NCBI GenBank assembly: GCA_964016885.1
Contig: OZ024759.1
Span: 27,574,918 to 27,638,917 of the forward strand
Source: Eledone cirrhosa
Taxonomy: Eukaryota > Mollusca > Cephalopoda > Octopoda > Eledonidae
Reading direction: 5' to 3'
Length of the DNA: 64,000 nucleotides
Within the stretch, counting starts at the first letter, position 1. Every line of letters begins with the position of its first letter. The translations under genes were made by a program, and so were the position numbers. Below, piece by piece: positions 21,701 through 36,700 of the stretch. The notes below the pieces were generated by a model. That model worked only from the letters and a program-made list of their open reading frames with translations, had not been told where the DNA came from and did no database searches.

Positions 21701-24700
21701 GGTGGTGAGGAGGTGGTGTGGTGGTGAGGAGCTGGTGTGGGAGTGGTGAGGAGGTGGTGTGGGAGAGGTGAGGAGGTGGTGTGGTGGTGGTGAGGAGCTG
21801 GTGTGGGAGTGGTGAGGAGGTGGTGTGGGAGAGGTGAGGAGGTGGTGTGGTGGTGATGAGGAGCTGGTGTGGGAGTGGTGAGGAGGTGGTGTGGGAGAGG
21901 TGAGGAGGTGGTGTGGTGGTGGTGAGGAGCTGGTGTGGGAGTGGTGAGGAGGTGGTGTGGGAGTGGTGTGGTGGTGGTGAGGAGGTGGTGTGGGAGTGGT
22001 GTGGTGGTGATGAGGAGGTGGTGTGGTGGTGGTGAGGAGGTGGTGTGGGAGTGGTGTGGTGGTGGTGAGGAGGTGGTGTGGGAGTGGTGTGGTGGTGATG
22101 AGGAGGTGGTGTGGTGGTGGTGAGGAGGTGGTGTGGGAGTGGTGTGGTGGTGGTGAGGAGGTATATATATATATATATATACACGCTAGTGTATGTATAT
22201 ATATATATATATATATAGGCTTAAAAATGGAATGAGAATAAGAAGAAAGCTAGAAGGGGGGGGGGGGGGGGGTCCTCATCAGTTGTCTACTGGGGGTCTC
22301 AGATTTCTATCTGATAAATGGATTCAGATGTTAGAATCGTCTAACTCCATGAAACCTTGGGTAATGGAATAATTATATTGTGTTGTTTATTATGTAATTA
22401 AATAGCTCTGTACTATATATATATGGTCCCTAAGGAATCTAGGTGTTGAGGAAAGGCTTGTGAGGACAGTGCAAACTTTGTACAGAGGTGCTGTCAGTAA
22501 AGTGAGGGTAGGTATAGAGTTTAGTGGAATTCCAGATACAAGTAGGAGTACATCAGGGTTCGGTCCTCAGTCCGCTCTTGTTCATTATTAGCCAGAACAA
22601 GTTTAAGACTGGTTGATGATGATGATGATGATATGAAGTATTTCCGTAGGAAGGGTAAAGGAAAGGAGAGTGTTCTATGTATGCTACAGAGCTATTTAAT
22701 TATGTAATAATTAAATTTTCATTCTGATGAGCGATTTCAGATGTCAGTTGAGCTTGTCTGTCTTCGTGAAACCTTTGGTAAATGGAATAATTGTTTTATG
22801 TTGTTTATTACATAATTAAATATATATATATAAAGAGAGAGATAGATCAATAGACAGACTGGTAAACACACAATAGTTATATATATATATATATACATAT
22901 ATAAATATAAAGTGAGAGAGCGAGAGAGAGAGAGCTAGATACATATTCTATGCTCAAAAAAACACAAAACCCTAACTATATAACAATAGATAGAATGAAG
23001 TATAAAGTCCCATTACCGGCAAATATTTCTGTTGTGATGGTGCCCAAACCTCTACAATAACCTTTTTACATTCAGAAACATGTAACTGGGAGGCAGGTAG
23101 AACCACAAGTCTGAAAGAAAATAATACATTAATGTTTAAATCACAATGGTGGCTGGTTTGTTAAAATCGGTAGAGCTTCAAACAAAATTTTTTGCTGTAT
23201 TTGTTTCAGCAGTTTTACATTCTAAGTTGAAATCCTGCCGAGGTCAAATTTGGCTTTCATCATTCCGACAACCTCCCTAGTGTTGGGGGATCTACACGAT
23301 AAATGCACCCAGTACACTCTGTAAAATGGTTGGTGATAGGAAAAGGCAGCTCTAGAGAGGTTGCCGTGTCCTTTACGGGACAAGAAGGTTGTCATCATCA
23401 TCAACATCATTTAACGTCCATTTTCCCTGTAAAGTACTTTGTGGTAGGAAAGGCACCCAGTACACTCTGTAAAGTGGTATGTGGTAGGAAAGACACACAG
23501 TATACTCTGTTAGGTGGTAGGAAAGACACCCAGTACACTCTGTAAAGTGGAGGGTAGAGTCCTCAAGCACACCTTCCAGCAAGTCATGTTAGAAGCACCT
23601 CTTTCCTATTGTTCCGGCCGGATCTACAGGCGAGACCAGCCAAGTTCATGGATGTTATTCAACCATCTTGCTCAGGGTTTTTCCATGGGTCTCCTGTTGG
23701 TTGGTTTTGCACATAAAATCTGTCCAGCGATTCAATCCAGATTTTTTATTTTCAAAATTATTTGAAAATGATAGGCAGTATCTTTCATAAAAAATATAGT
23801 AAGCCCAAGGCCAACAATTTTTTGGGGGAAAGGGAAAGTCGATTAAATTGACCCCAGTGCATGACTGGAACTTTATTCCATTGACTCCGTAATGATGAAA
23901 GGCAACGATAACCTCGGTGGGATTTGAACTCAGAATGTAAAGAACTGTAACTCAATGTCACAAAGCATGACGTCCAATGCTCTACCGATTCTGCCAATCC
24001 ACCGCCCTCATTTAGAAATATAATAATGCAACACGTTGGAAGTGTTATTATATAATCATGAAAGACGAAGTAAATGATGTAGCCATTTTTACCTGGCAGG
24101 AAGATTTAGGTCAGAATAAAAGTTCCAAATAATGGTAAGGAGTTGCTGGAATTGGTCGTCTGATGAACTTTCATCGTGACACACAGAACATACTTCACAC
24201 TGGAAATAAAACAAAAGGATTTGTTTTTTTATGTTTTTAAATAGTAAAAAAATAATATTAAAAAATAAAAAATAAACAGTTGAATTAAAATAATAGAAAT
24301 AACAATTGCCAGCACCACCACCACCACCACCGCCACTGCCAACACCACCACTGCCACCACCATCACCATGCCAACCACTGCCACCAACACCACCACCACT
24401 GCCACCATCACCACCACCACTGCCACCAACAACACCACCACCGCCATCACCATGCCAATCACTGCCACCACCACTGCCACCACCATCACCATGCCAACCA
24501 CTGTCATTATCACCACCACCACCACCAACACCACCACCATCACCACTGCTACCACCATCACCATGCCAACCACTGCCACCAACACCACCACCACTGCCAC
24601 CATCACCACCACCACTGCCACCAACACCACCACCACCGCCATCACCATGCCAATCGCTGCCACCACCTTCCACCACCACTGCCACCACCATCACCATGCC

Positions 24701-27700
24701 AACCACTGTCATTATCACCACCACCACCACCATCACCACTGCTACCACCATCACCATGCCAACCACTGCCACCAACACCACCACCACTGCCACCATCACC
24801 ACCACCACTGCCACCAACACCACCACCACCGCCATCACCATGCCAATCGCTGCCACCACCTTCCACCACCACTGCCACCACCATCACCATGTCAACCACT
24901 GTCATTATCACCACCACCACCACCAACACCACCACCATCACCACTGCTACCACCATCACCATGCCAACCACTGCCACCAACACCACCACCACTGCCACCA
25001 TCACCACCACCACTGCCACCAACACCACCACCACCGCCATCACCATGCCAATCGCTGCCACCACCTTCCACCACCACTGCCACCACCATCACCATGTCAA
25101 CCACTGTCATTATCACCACCACCACCACCATCACCACTGCTACCACCATCACCATGCCAACCACTGCCACCAACACCACCACCACTACCATCACCATCAT
25201 CACCACCACCTTCACCATGCCAACCACCAGCCACCATTACCCTCATCACCGCTACCACCACGGGAGACAAAATAAGCATAGAGAAAAAAATAAAGAAAAT
25301 AAAGAAAAAAATGGAAAACAAGTTTTGTATCCCTAACGATGACCACCTTATCCCTAACACTTCAACACCTCCAACATTGAAGCCCCCTAGACTTGTACTT
25401 TATTTATCAGCCCTGAATATATGAAAGGCAAAGTTGACCTCTGTAGAATTTGAACTCACAGCACAAGGAGCCAGAATAAATACTACAAGGCATTTCATTC
25501 CTTTTCCTTTGGATTTGTAACCCCTGGTGGAATCACAGGGGCACCACATTGACAAACAGTGTTCCTTGGGCACTTTTAAAACCTGGCGGAGGTCCATCAC
25601 CACCTCTCCAGGTCTGAACACAGCAGATTATCGCAAGAGAATGATAGAGGGTAAGGAGTGAGAAAGAGACATAGAGGAAGAATTGACTCCAGTATTAGAC
25701 TGGTACTTTTCTTCTTTATCAACTTTATCGGAAAAGAACGAAAGGCAACATTATGTATGTATGGTCTCGTAACTCCTTGTGGACATGTAGGAGAGATGGG
25801 TGGCATAATGGCATTCAGTGCTTCTTAAGCATTTTTTTTTAAACCTGGCAGAGCCCATATCTTTCTCTCTAGGTATGAACACAGTAGATTTCATCCAAAG
25901 AAGGAGAGAGAGAAAGTATGAGAATGGAAGTGAGGAAGAGATATAGAAGAAGAATTGACCTCACTACTTGACTGGTACTTTTTTTTTTATCGACTTTGAA
26001 AAGGATAAAAGACAAAGCACAGCTGCATCACTTATAAAGGGTAATGAAAGGTGGGTGGGTAGGGGTGAAGGATTTGAAAATGAAAACTAAAAACAAAACA
26101 TAAAAACAACATGACATATTATGACATACAGAAAATGTGAAATATTTCACCTTTGTGGTTTGAGAGGTGTTATATAAACCAATGTCAGCACAACTGGATT
26201 GAACTGAAAAATACAAATTGAGAGGTTTATTTAAACTGGAGTCAGTACAACTGAACTGAACTGAGAAAACCAAATTGAGAGGTTTAAATAAACTGGAGTT
26301 AGTACAACTGGATTTAACTGAGAAACACATATTGAGAGGTTTATTTAAACTTGAGTTGGTATAACTGAACTGAACTGAGAAAACCAAATTGAGAGGTTTA
26401 AATAAACTGGAGTCAGTACAACTGGATTTAACTGAGAAACACAGAGAGACAAATAAAATATTATCTCTCTATATATAAAATTCTTTGTCTGTCTGTCTGT
26501 TTCCTTATGCATTCTCAAATGGCTCGACCAAATCAAATCAAATTTTATAAGGTATTAGACCCCAGGATTAACAACATGTAATTTTTATTTTCATTTAAGA
26601 TTAAAACAATATAACAGTTTATCTAAAATAATCTTTCGATAGTCAACTATATTAAACTACACTACGATGACGATGTCACATTTTGTATATGAGTGTGTAT
26701 GTGTTTGTGAGTGTGTTTATGCATTCATTACGTACATTAGGCCTCAGTAAGTTACATACATCTTCAAGTAAATATTTAATCAGATACACAAAGAATTAAA
26801 CACACACACATCTACACATGTGATGACTGACAAGTATATGTGTGTGAGTGTATATGTGTGTGAGTATACATACATTTATGTGATGATGTGAAACTGTGTG
26901 TGTTTTTTATAAATTTGTGCGAGTGTATGTGTGTCTGTTTGTGGGTTAAACTCTTTATTCTAAAAACACCAACACCAAAAACACTACAAGTCTGGTGACA
27001 CAATTCAACACCACTACAACACCAACAACAACAACACTATATCACCACTACCACCAACAATACTACAATACCACCACCACCAACAATACTACAACAATAC
27101 CAACAACACCAACAACAACAACACTACAGCAACAACTCTGGTGACACAATTCAACAACTGAGCCAAAATGAAAGCAATAAAATCATACCAGGACAATAAG
27201 TTTTTCCTATAGAGAAATATGTTTGAGGAAGGCTTTTACAATCAACAGACATCCGTGTCAGAAAAGCTACAAAAGAAAATTACACGTATTATATGTATGT
27301 TTGTGTGTACATATCATCATCATTATCATCATCACCATTTTACGTCTGTTCTTCCAAGCTAGCATGGGTTAGACGGGTTGTCCTGCTGTAGGCATATCTG
27401 GTCAGCTGACCTTGTCTTGCTCATACAGGAACTGATTCTGGCTTGATTTCTACAGCTGGATGCCCTTCCTAACAACCAACTACAGCGAGTGCTGGGTGCT
27501 TTTTTTTCCATGGCACCTCCGCGACCACTTTGTAGTGGAATGATAGGGACCCCAGTCCTATCATCTTATTTCTACAGCTGAGTAAACTGGAGCAATGTGA
27601 AATAAAGTGTTTTGCTCAAGGAAACGACACATTACCCGGTCCGAGAATTGAACTCACAACCTTTCGATTGCAAGCCCAATGCTCTAACCACTAAGCCATG

Positions 27701-30700
27701 CGCCTTCATATGTGTATACATTTGTGTGTGTGCTAATTCAAATGTTTATAGTATTTTTATTGATAGACAGATTGTTGTAAAAATTTGCAGTATTAACTTT
27801 TAACATCCTGTAATGATTTATCAAAAAATATCTAAAAAAAAAGCTTTATTAAACTTTTAGCATTTAAACTTGCCGTATCTGGCTAGAATTCTCTCACTTC
27901 TTTCTGTTCAAAGCAGCTATAACCAGCTGCTCATATTGTTCTCAAAATAAATAATATCAAAATCTCATAGATTCAATATTATGTGAGATAATTATGTGAG
28001 TTAAAGGGTTTACTGTGAAAATACAATAGTAAATATAGAGTAATGTAAATGCTAAAGGGTTAAATCAAATGTTTGGTAGACAGATTGTTGTAAAAATTTA
28101 CAATATTATCTTTTAACATCCTGTAACAATTTATCAGAAAATATCTAAAAATAGTTTTGTTAAATCAAAAGGCTGGATACTCTTTCTATCACCATTTCTA
28201 AATAAAGACCCTCTCATCCAGCGTTTCTCAACCGGTGTTCCCTGGAACCCTAGGATTCCGCAAGAGGTCGCTAGGGGTTCCGCGAGAACCAGTGATAAAT
28301 AAACTAATGTGTTTTAAAAAGTAATTTTTGTTAAATTTTATATTCGTAATTTTACTATACATTTACGGCATATTGTTGGAAAATCCTTCTTTATTTTAAG
28401 AAAGGCTTCAACCTCTTATATTATTTAAAACTAGGTCAATATAAGAGATAGATATTAATAATAGTATATAATAATTTTTATGTAGGGGTTCCCTGAGACA
28501 TGAACCTATTTCAAGGGTTCCACAAGGGTAAAAAGGTTGAGAAACGCTGCTCTAATCTAATAAAATGGTTACCTAATAAAATGAATACCCTACCTGCAAA
28601 TGACATTGATGAAATGCCAACTAAATGAGTGAGGTGTTCTATTTTCGGGTTTTCTTCGCTGTTCTCTAAAGTGTAAATCTACAAAAGACAAAACGTAAAA
28701 AGAAAATTAAAATGCAACATCTGAAGATGGCTGAAGAAAGAACTGGTTGAAATGTTAAATAAATCATCATCATTATCACCACCACCACCACTACCACGAT
28801 ATACTGTCTACCACCAACATTTGCGGAATTTTCCTTAGAACCTAACCAATAATTATTCGTGGTAACCACCGCATATTTGCGGAATCGTAAATATATTTTT
28901 TAATGGCATTTTTGTGGCAATATATATATTTTTTAATGTTAAATTATTAATAACAATATACTGTATTTGCAGGCCTATTGGATGCCCCTTCATATAAGAC
29001 TCTCCCTCTTTTTTTATTATATTTTACATAATATTTTGACGTTTATAGGCATTTTTATGGACCACATCCAATATTCACATTTTTTCACTCTTCGCGAGTG
29101 CTCTAGGAACATAACCCCTACGAATAGAGGGACAACTGTATATAAAGGAAGGTAAAAGCCTGGCGGTTTTGAATTGTATATAGTACACCTTTTAAGGGTA
29201 TATGTGTGGATGTTTACACATGGAGGCACATGGCTTAGTGGTTAGAGCATTGGGATTGCAATCGAAAGGTTGTGAGTTCAATTCTCAGACCGGGTGATGT
29301 GTTGTTTTCTTGAGCAAGACACTTTATTTCACATTGCTCCAGTTTACTCAGCTGTAGAAATGAGATGATAGGACTCGGTTATGTATAAGCAAGTCATGGT
29401 CAGCTGTAGAAATGATAGGGTCCCTATCATTCCACTGCAAAGTGGTCGTGGAGGTGCCACGGCAAAAAAGCACCCAGCACTCACTGTAAATGAGGGGGGG
29501 AGGGGGGGGGGGGGGGGGCACATGTGTCTGTATGTATTGTAAAAACATGGTAACACAAACAAGAATATATCTCTCACCTTTTCAGAATCTGTAATGTCCA
29601 CTCCACATCCCTCCTAGACAGAAAGGAACAAAAACAGACAATATTAGTGTATTTCACAAAATTTACTGTCACAAACAACAACAGCCCTACACAAGAGGCA
29701 TAACTAGAGTACGGCAAGCCTGGCATTTGCCATGAGCCCCACTTTAGGGTTATCTGAAAGATGGGTGTCAGATGTTTGAGCAGGGGTGCAATTTCACTTC
29801 TTGCCATAGGTGCTATTTTCCCTAGTTACCTCTCTGCCCTACACATACACAACAAAAGAATAAGAATTTTAAGGCCATCATCCCAGCTAAAGCAGGGGTT
29901 TGACTTGTGGACCCCATGACAAGCTTCTCTTTTTCCCTATCATTTCTATCCTTACTCATCAACTCGTCTGGTTTTCATCATATTTAGCCATGTCTGACTC
30001 CTCTCATCTAGTCACTTGCATCTTTCCTCAACATATGACCTAACCATCTCACACAATTTCTCACCACAACATTCATCACTGGCTCTATTCCTCATCCAGT
30101 CACTTTCATCTTTCCTCAACACATGACCCAGCCATCAAATTTAAAGATATCCAATATAAACCATTGTCCCCTACCATAACAACAGTTTTAAATATTTCCG
30201 GACAGATTATCTGCTGGAATCCCATGTGGGTGAGACTCTCAGAGAAATGGTTGATAAACTTCCTCTCCAACCATGCCAGTGGACCAAGCAGGAAATATGC
30301 ACCATGTCCAATATCACTGCAAAACAATAAAACACATGCTTGTTAAGAACCACACGGGGAAATGTAGGAAGTATGAGAGAGAGAGACAGTTTAGAGAGCC
30401 AAAGGTGTATGGTGTCTTTTCGTCAAGATAGACCCCTCTTGGTTTTTTATATAAGATGATGATTGTCCAGTAATATTTTATGGTGTCTTTGGTGAAGGTA
30501 GACCTCTCTTCGTTCTGACATTAAAGGATGTTTGTCCAGTAAGATTTAATGGTGTCTTTGGTGAAGGTAGACCTCTCTTCGTTCTGACATTAAAGGATGT
30601 TTGTCCAGTAAGATTTAATGGTGTCTTTGGTGAAGGTAGACCTCTCTTCGTTCTGACATTAAAGGATGTTTGTCCAGTAAGATTTTATGGTGTCTTTGGT

Positions 30701-33700
30701 GAAGGTAGACCTCTCTTCGTTCTGACATTAAAGGATGTTTGTCCAGTAAGATTTTATGGTGTCTTTGGTGAAGGTAGACCTCTCTTCGTTCTGACATTAA
30801 AGGATGTTTGTTCAGTAATATTTTATGGTGTCTTTGGTGAAGGTAGACCTCTCTTCGTTCTGACATCAAAGGATGTTTGTCAGTAAGATTTTATGGTGTC
30901 TTTGGTGAAGGTAGACCTCTCTTCGTTCTGACATTAAAGGATGTTTGTCCAGTAAGATTTTATGGTGTCTTTGGTGAAGGTAGATATCTCTTCATTCTGA
31001 CATTAAAGGATGTTTGTCCAGTAAGATTTTATATCTTTGGTCAAGATAGTTCACTCTGGTACTTTATTTTATTGACCCCCATAAGGTTGAAAGGCAAAGC
31101 TAACCACGGCAGGATTTGAACTCAGATCATGAAGGGGCATACCCTATGCAATAAAGTATGTTGGCCGATGCTCTACCAACACTGCTAATCCACAACACAA
31201 ATAATAGGAAGAGAAGAGTTCAAGGCAACACATTGCAAATACTTAACTACAACAGGCTGTATGTATACAGAATTTACATATCTATTATACAGTCTTTTAC
31301 ATTTCTGATAAGGCTTTTGGTAGTGGTTGAAACAAGTGTGACCACATGTTCACAAAGACATACTAGCACTGAGCATCTCACCTGAATTTAATCCAATTAC
31401 GTTGTTGTCCCAGGGTCATATGATTAGGATGTGGCAGGTGAGTCAAACCTTTAAAAGAAACATTTTCTGGTTAAGAGAATTCTTGATCAGGTAGAAAATT
31501 TGGAGAATTCTTTAGGAAACAAGAATAAGTACAAGGCCAACAATTTGGTCAATTAAATCGACCCCAGTGCATTACTGGTGCTTTATTTCATCAACCTCAT
31601 AAGGATGAAAGGCAAAGCTAACCTCTGCAGGATTTGAACTCAGAATGTAAAGGGACGTAAACTATATGCTGCAAATCACGTTGTCCAACACTCTGCCGAT
31701 ATTAATAACAATAGTAGAGGACTTACAAATATATACAGGATATAGAAAATAGCACAACTAGGCATTGCACAGATATTATGAAGAGTACACTCAAAACATC
31801 AGAAACAACAACCGCAAAGAACAATACTGCATATATCCAAGGCACAAACAGCTGTCCTCTGTAATGAGGTGATGACGCACAATAACAATAAGATCAATAA
31901 TTGCTTTTTGTCATGACACCAACACTATCACTTTACACATGTGTACTGGGAGCGTTTTGTTGTGACAACTAAACAACCAACCACTTTACAGTGAAGGCTG
32001 AAGACTTCTTGTTATGTTACCTACACAACTGCAACTATATACAACAATAAAATTATCAATACAAATATATATACAACATCAATAAAATTATTAATACAAA
32101 TCTATTTACAATAATAAAAAATGTAATATTTAATAAATATATCTCACCATTTTCAGGAACATTTTCTTCCAAGATCTTCATGCCTTGTGTTGGCTACAAT
32201 AAAACATAGCAAAAGCTGTAAGAAGACAATAAGACAGTCCAGCTATTGCTAGTATGATGATGATGGTGTTGGTGTTGGTGATGATGATGATGGTAAAGGT
32301 GGAGGTGGTGATGATGGTAGTGGTAGTGGTGGTGATGATGATGGCGGTGGTGGTGGTGTTTTGATGATAGTGGTGGTGATGATGATGGCGGTGGTGGTGG
32401 TAGTGATGATGATGGTGATGGTGGTGGTAATGGTGGTGGTGGTGGTGGTGGTGTTGATGATAATGATGGTAGCGGTGGTGGTGGTGGTGATGATGATGAA
32501 TATGACAATGATGGTAGTAGTGGTGATGATGATGGTAGTGGTGGTGGTGATGATGATGAATATGACAATGATGGTGATGTTGATGATGGTAGTGGTGATG
32601 GTGATGATGATGGTGCCTGCTCATACTTATGTTAACCTTTTAGCATTTAAACCAGCTATATCTGGCCATAATTCTCTCACCTCTTTCTGTTCAAACCAGT
32701 TGTAACCTGCCACTCATGCTGATGTTAAGGTATTGTTCTCAAAATAAATAATATCAAAATCTCATAGATTCGATATGATGTCAGGTAAAACCTTTACCAC
32801 TAAAATATAGTAGTATATATAGTGTAATGTAGATGGTAAAGGGTTAATCCTAAGTCTGCTGTCAGCTCAATCAGGACTGACAGGAGCTAAATGACAACAA
32901 CAACAACTTACTGTATCTTTATGTAGCACATTTGGTAACTTCAAACTTCGCATGATTACAGTCTCTTCCAAAATGTTGAAATCAGCCTAAAAAATTAATT
33001 AAATAAATAAATTAATATTTTCTTAATAATTTAAAATCCATTTTATCATGATCACGTTGCCATAACAAAAAGCACACAGTCCACCCTGGCAAGGTGGTTA
33101 TGAAGTTGCTATAACAAAAAGCACCCAGTCTACCCTGTAAGGTGGTCATGACATTGCTATAACAAAAAGCACCCAGTCCACTCTGTAAGGTGATCATATT
33201 GGTGACACGAGAAAAACCACCCAGCCCACTCTGTAAGGTGATTGTGTCGGTGCCACGACAAAAGCACCCAGTCCACACTATAAGGTGGTTGTGCTAGTGA
33301 CAAGACAAAAGGCACCCAGTCCACCCTGTAAGGTCGTTGTGCTGGTGACAAGACAAAAGGCACCCAGTTCACCCAGTAAGGTGGTTGTGCTGGTGACCAT
33401 ACAAAAGGCACCCAGTTCACCCAGTAAGGTGGTTGTGCTAGTGACAAGACAAAAGGCATCCAGGCCACCCTGTTAGATGGTCATTTTGGTGCCATGATAA
33501 AAAGCACCAAGTCCACACTGTAACATTGGTTGGTGTTAGAAAAGACATTCAGCAGTAGAGATCAATCCCAAAATACAGATCCGTATGAGTAAGACACAGT
33601 CTCCGGACCTGACTTATCTCATAACATGACAACCCATCTAACCCATGCAAGCGTGGAAAATGGACATTAAACAATGACGATGATGATGATGTTAATGATG

Positions 33701-36700
33701 GTGATCGTGGTGGTGGTGACATGGGTATGGTTGGAGGTATATGACTAATTGGTGAAGTGTTGAGCTCACAACCATAAAGACTATACCTGAAATACAAAGG
33801 GCCAGCCTTGTCATGTTGAATCTCAATGAGAGCTACAATAAAGACATATATGTCTGTGGAATACTCAGCCACTTACACTATAACATAAGATGGACTCTAT
33901 TATAAGAACCTTTTGTTAAGTTATGTTACAAATACCAGCTTAACCTTTTATCATTTAAACCAGCTGTATCCGGCCAGAATTCTCTCACCTCTTTCTGTTC
34001 AAACCAGCTGTAATTGTCCACTCATACCTACATTAAGGTATTGTTCTCAAAATAAATAATATCAAAATCTCATAGATTCGATATTATGTGAGATAAAGCC
34101 TTTATCACGAAAATACAATAGTAAATATAGAGTAAGGTAAATGCTAAAGGGTTAATAATAAAATAATCATTTTAGTAAATCAGTCCAAATTCTTCATTAA
34201 TTGAAGAGTATTTCATTAGAAATATGGACACAAAAAGGTTAACTTTCTTCTTCTCAAGTCATCCAATGTCTTGAGGTAGTGATGAGGCATTAACAAAGTT
34301 CAAGCTTCGGAGTTCCCTGGTTGACCATTGCAGCATATAAATCCATTCCTTTGAGGCCTGTAGATGTCTTAATGGCTGATTTCAAGGTTATATACAGCTG
34401 ACCAACTCATCTCTTTGCATTCAGAGTCCAGAGGAGCAATCAGCAATCCTCCAGTGCAAGGTTTCTCAAACTTTTTCAAACACAAAACCCTATTTGGTTC
34501 AGAAACTTTTGGGGAAACCCCAAAGTCTAATACTGTTATATGATCGTAATATAAATATACTCCTCTACTATTTCCACGGAATCTCAGACACATGTTTGCG
34601 GAACCCACCTTGGGAACCACTGCTCCAGTGGGTTTATCATGGTGAGTGACATGGATGGCAAAGGGCCAGATGTTAACCTTTCTAATGAATTATAATTACT
34701 AGCAGAAAAACCACCCTTCGGGTGATTTTCTGCTAGCCTGTGTAGTGTACATATTGATATTATACGCAAGTATATATACATGTAGATATGATACATCAAA
34801 TAAAATTGTAATTGACAATATACACAGAAATTGAACGAAGACTGCGTAATCTATGATACATTAAAAAAAGACGATCATCATCATCATCATCATCAACGTT
34901 TAACGTCCGTGTTCCACGCTTGCATGGGTTTGGACGGGGGTAGTCCCACTTGAGGCAAGAGTGATTGTCTTGCTCACATAGGACTGTCTGGCAGGTTTTC
35001 TACAGTTGGATGCCCTTCCTAACACCAACCACATTTACAGTGCGGGTCTGGGAGGTTTTTACCGTGTTGCCTACACGGCCACATTACAGCGTGGACTGTG
35101 TGTTTTTTTGTCGTGACACCTACACGATCTCATTTGTTTCGGCCTGGATGGCGCGGCACCAACATAACTTTACATAGAACGGGGTGGTGTGGATGGGGTG
35201 GGGGTGGTGGCGGGACGGGGTGTAGTTTGTTAGAGATGCCTACTGGCAAGGCGGGTCTTCTCTGTTACTGAGTACCACCAAAGGTCACGGTCCAGTGACA
35301 TTGTCTTGGAGAGGTGTAAGTGTGTGAGGTCGGAGTTTATCAGCTCATCCCATGTTTTTCTAGGTCTGCCTATTCCGTGGCTACCGTCTATCTTTATTGC
35401 CCTGCACTTTGTAATACAGCTATCGACTTTCATGCGCATCACGTGTCCATACCAACGCAGCCTTCTCTCGAGTAAACAACATCTGATCCCTATTATATAT
35501 AAACTGCATTAGGAGAAAATTAGTGACGGAAATATATGAATATTTATTTAAGCGATTGGTAACCGGAAGTGTTGACATTTGAAAATTTTAAAGAAGTGAA
35601 TCTTTAAATAAGTAATAAAATATATTTAATGAACAGCCACAAAATTTAGTAGATAAATTATGTAATATTCATTCATTATTTATTCAAAGTAATCCAACTT
35701 ATTTTACTAAGGGGATAAAAAAATTATAAACCGTACGCAGTCCCGCGCTCCTTACTTTATTATAGTTTAGATTTCAGTTAAATATAAACTTACATTTAAA
35801 GTCTTTAGTGTCTGCCTCAGAGTTTTGCCACGAGGTTTCAGAATCTCCCTGGATTTCTTAACATCATCTGTTTCCTGAATAAAGATGAAAATATGTATTT
35901 GTTTATTAATGGTGTCGTCAGTATTACTCTTAGATACATGTGATGTTGATGATGATAATGATGATGAAGAAGATATATATATATATGTGTGTGTAAATAT
36001 ATATCATCATCAACATCGTTTTACTAGAGGCTAAATAACAACAACAGCAGCAGCAACATCAACAGCTACAAACATAATTGTTTCTACTTGAGGCACAAGG
36101 CCAGCAATTACCCAGTGCATTACTGGTACTTACAAACATAATGGTTTCTGATTTAAGCACAAGGTCAACAATTTTAAGGAGAAGTCCATTAAATCGACGC
36201 CAGTGCATTACTGGTACTTCATTTGATTGACTCCTTAAAGATAAAAGGCAAAGCTAACCTGGGCGGGATTTGAACTCAGATGTAACTTTTATGTCCTGAG
36301 TTCAAATCCTGCCAACAACAACATAAACAATAGTACCATCTTCCAAACTTACTTTTACTTTAGTCAAAGCAGCCATCATGCTTGCAATAGTTCTTCTTTC
36401 TTCTTCCAGTTTCTCTTTCTCCATTTTTAATTTCATCAGCCATTTGTAATCCTCTGCCTGGTATTGAAAAAAATAAAAACATAATGGACATTAGCGAGGA
36501 ACCATACATAAGTAAGGACTGTACATTAGTAAGGACTGTACATTAGTAAGGACTGTATATAAGTAAGGACTGTACATTAGTAAGGACTGTACATTAGTAA
36601 GGACTGTATATAAGTAAGGACTGTACATTAGTAAGGACTGTATATAAGTAAGGACTGTACATTAGTAAGGACTGTACATTAGTAAGGACTGTACATTAGT

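Noticed and set aside
15420..22184. A 2,254-codon open frame on the minus strand rich in Pro, His, Thr and Ser
   Set aside because: It is the translation of a 22-bp satellite with no stop in any minus frame; it lies in an intron of the SLIMP-like gene and lacks any domain.
24229..25424. Overlapping 100-370 codon frames on both strands (Pro/Thr/His or Val/Gly-rich)
   Set aside because: All come from an (ACC/ATC/GCC)n tract; composition alone keeps them open.
30615..30869. Minus-strand frame repeating MSERREVYLHQRHH
   Set aside because: It is the translation of the 69-bp minisatellite (23 codons per unit).
32164..32624. His-rich frames on the minus strand near exon 5
   Set aside because: Triplet repeat translation; the real exon 5 is only 46 bp and in a different context.
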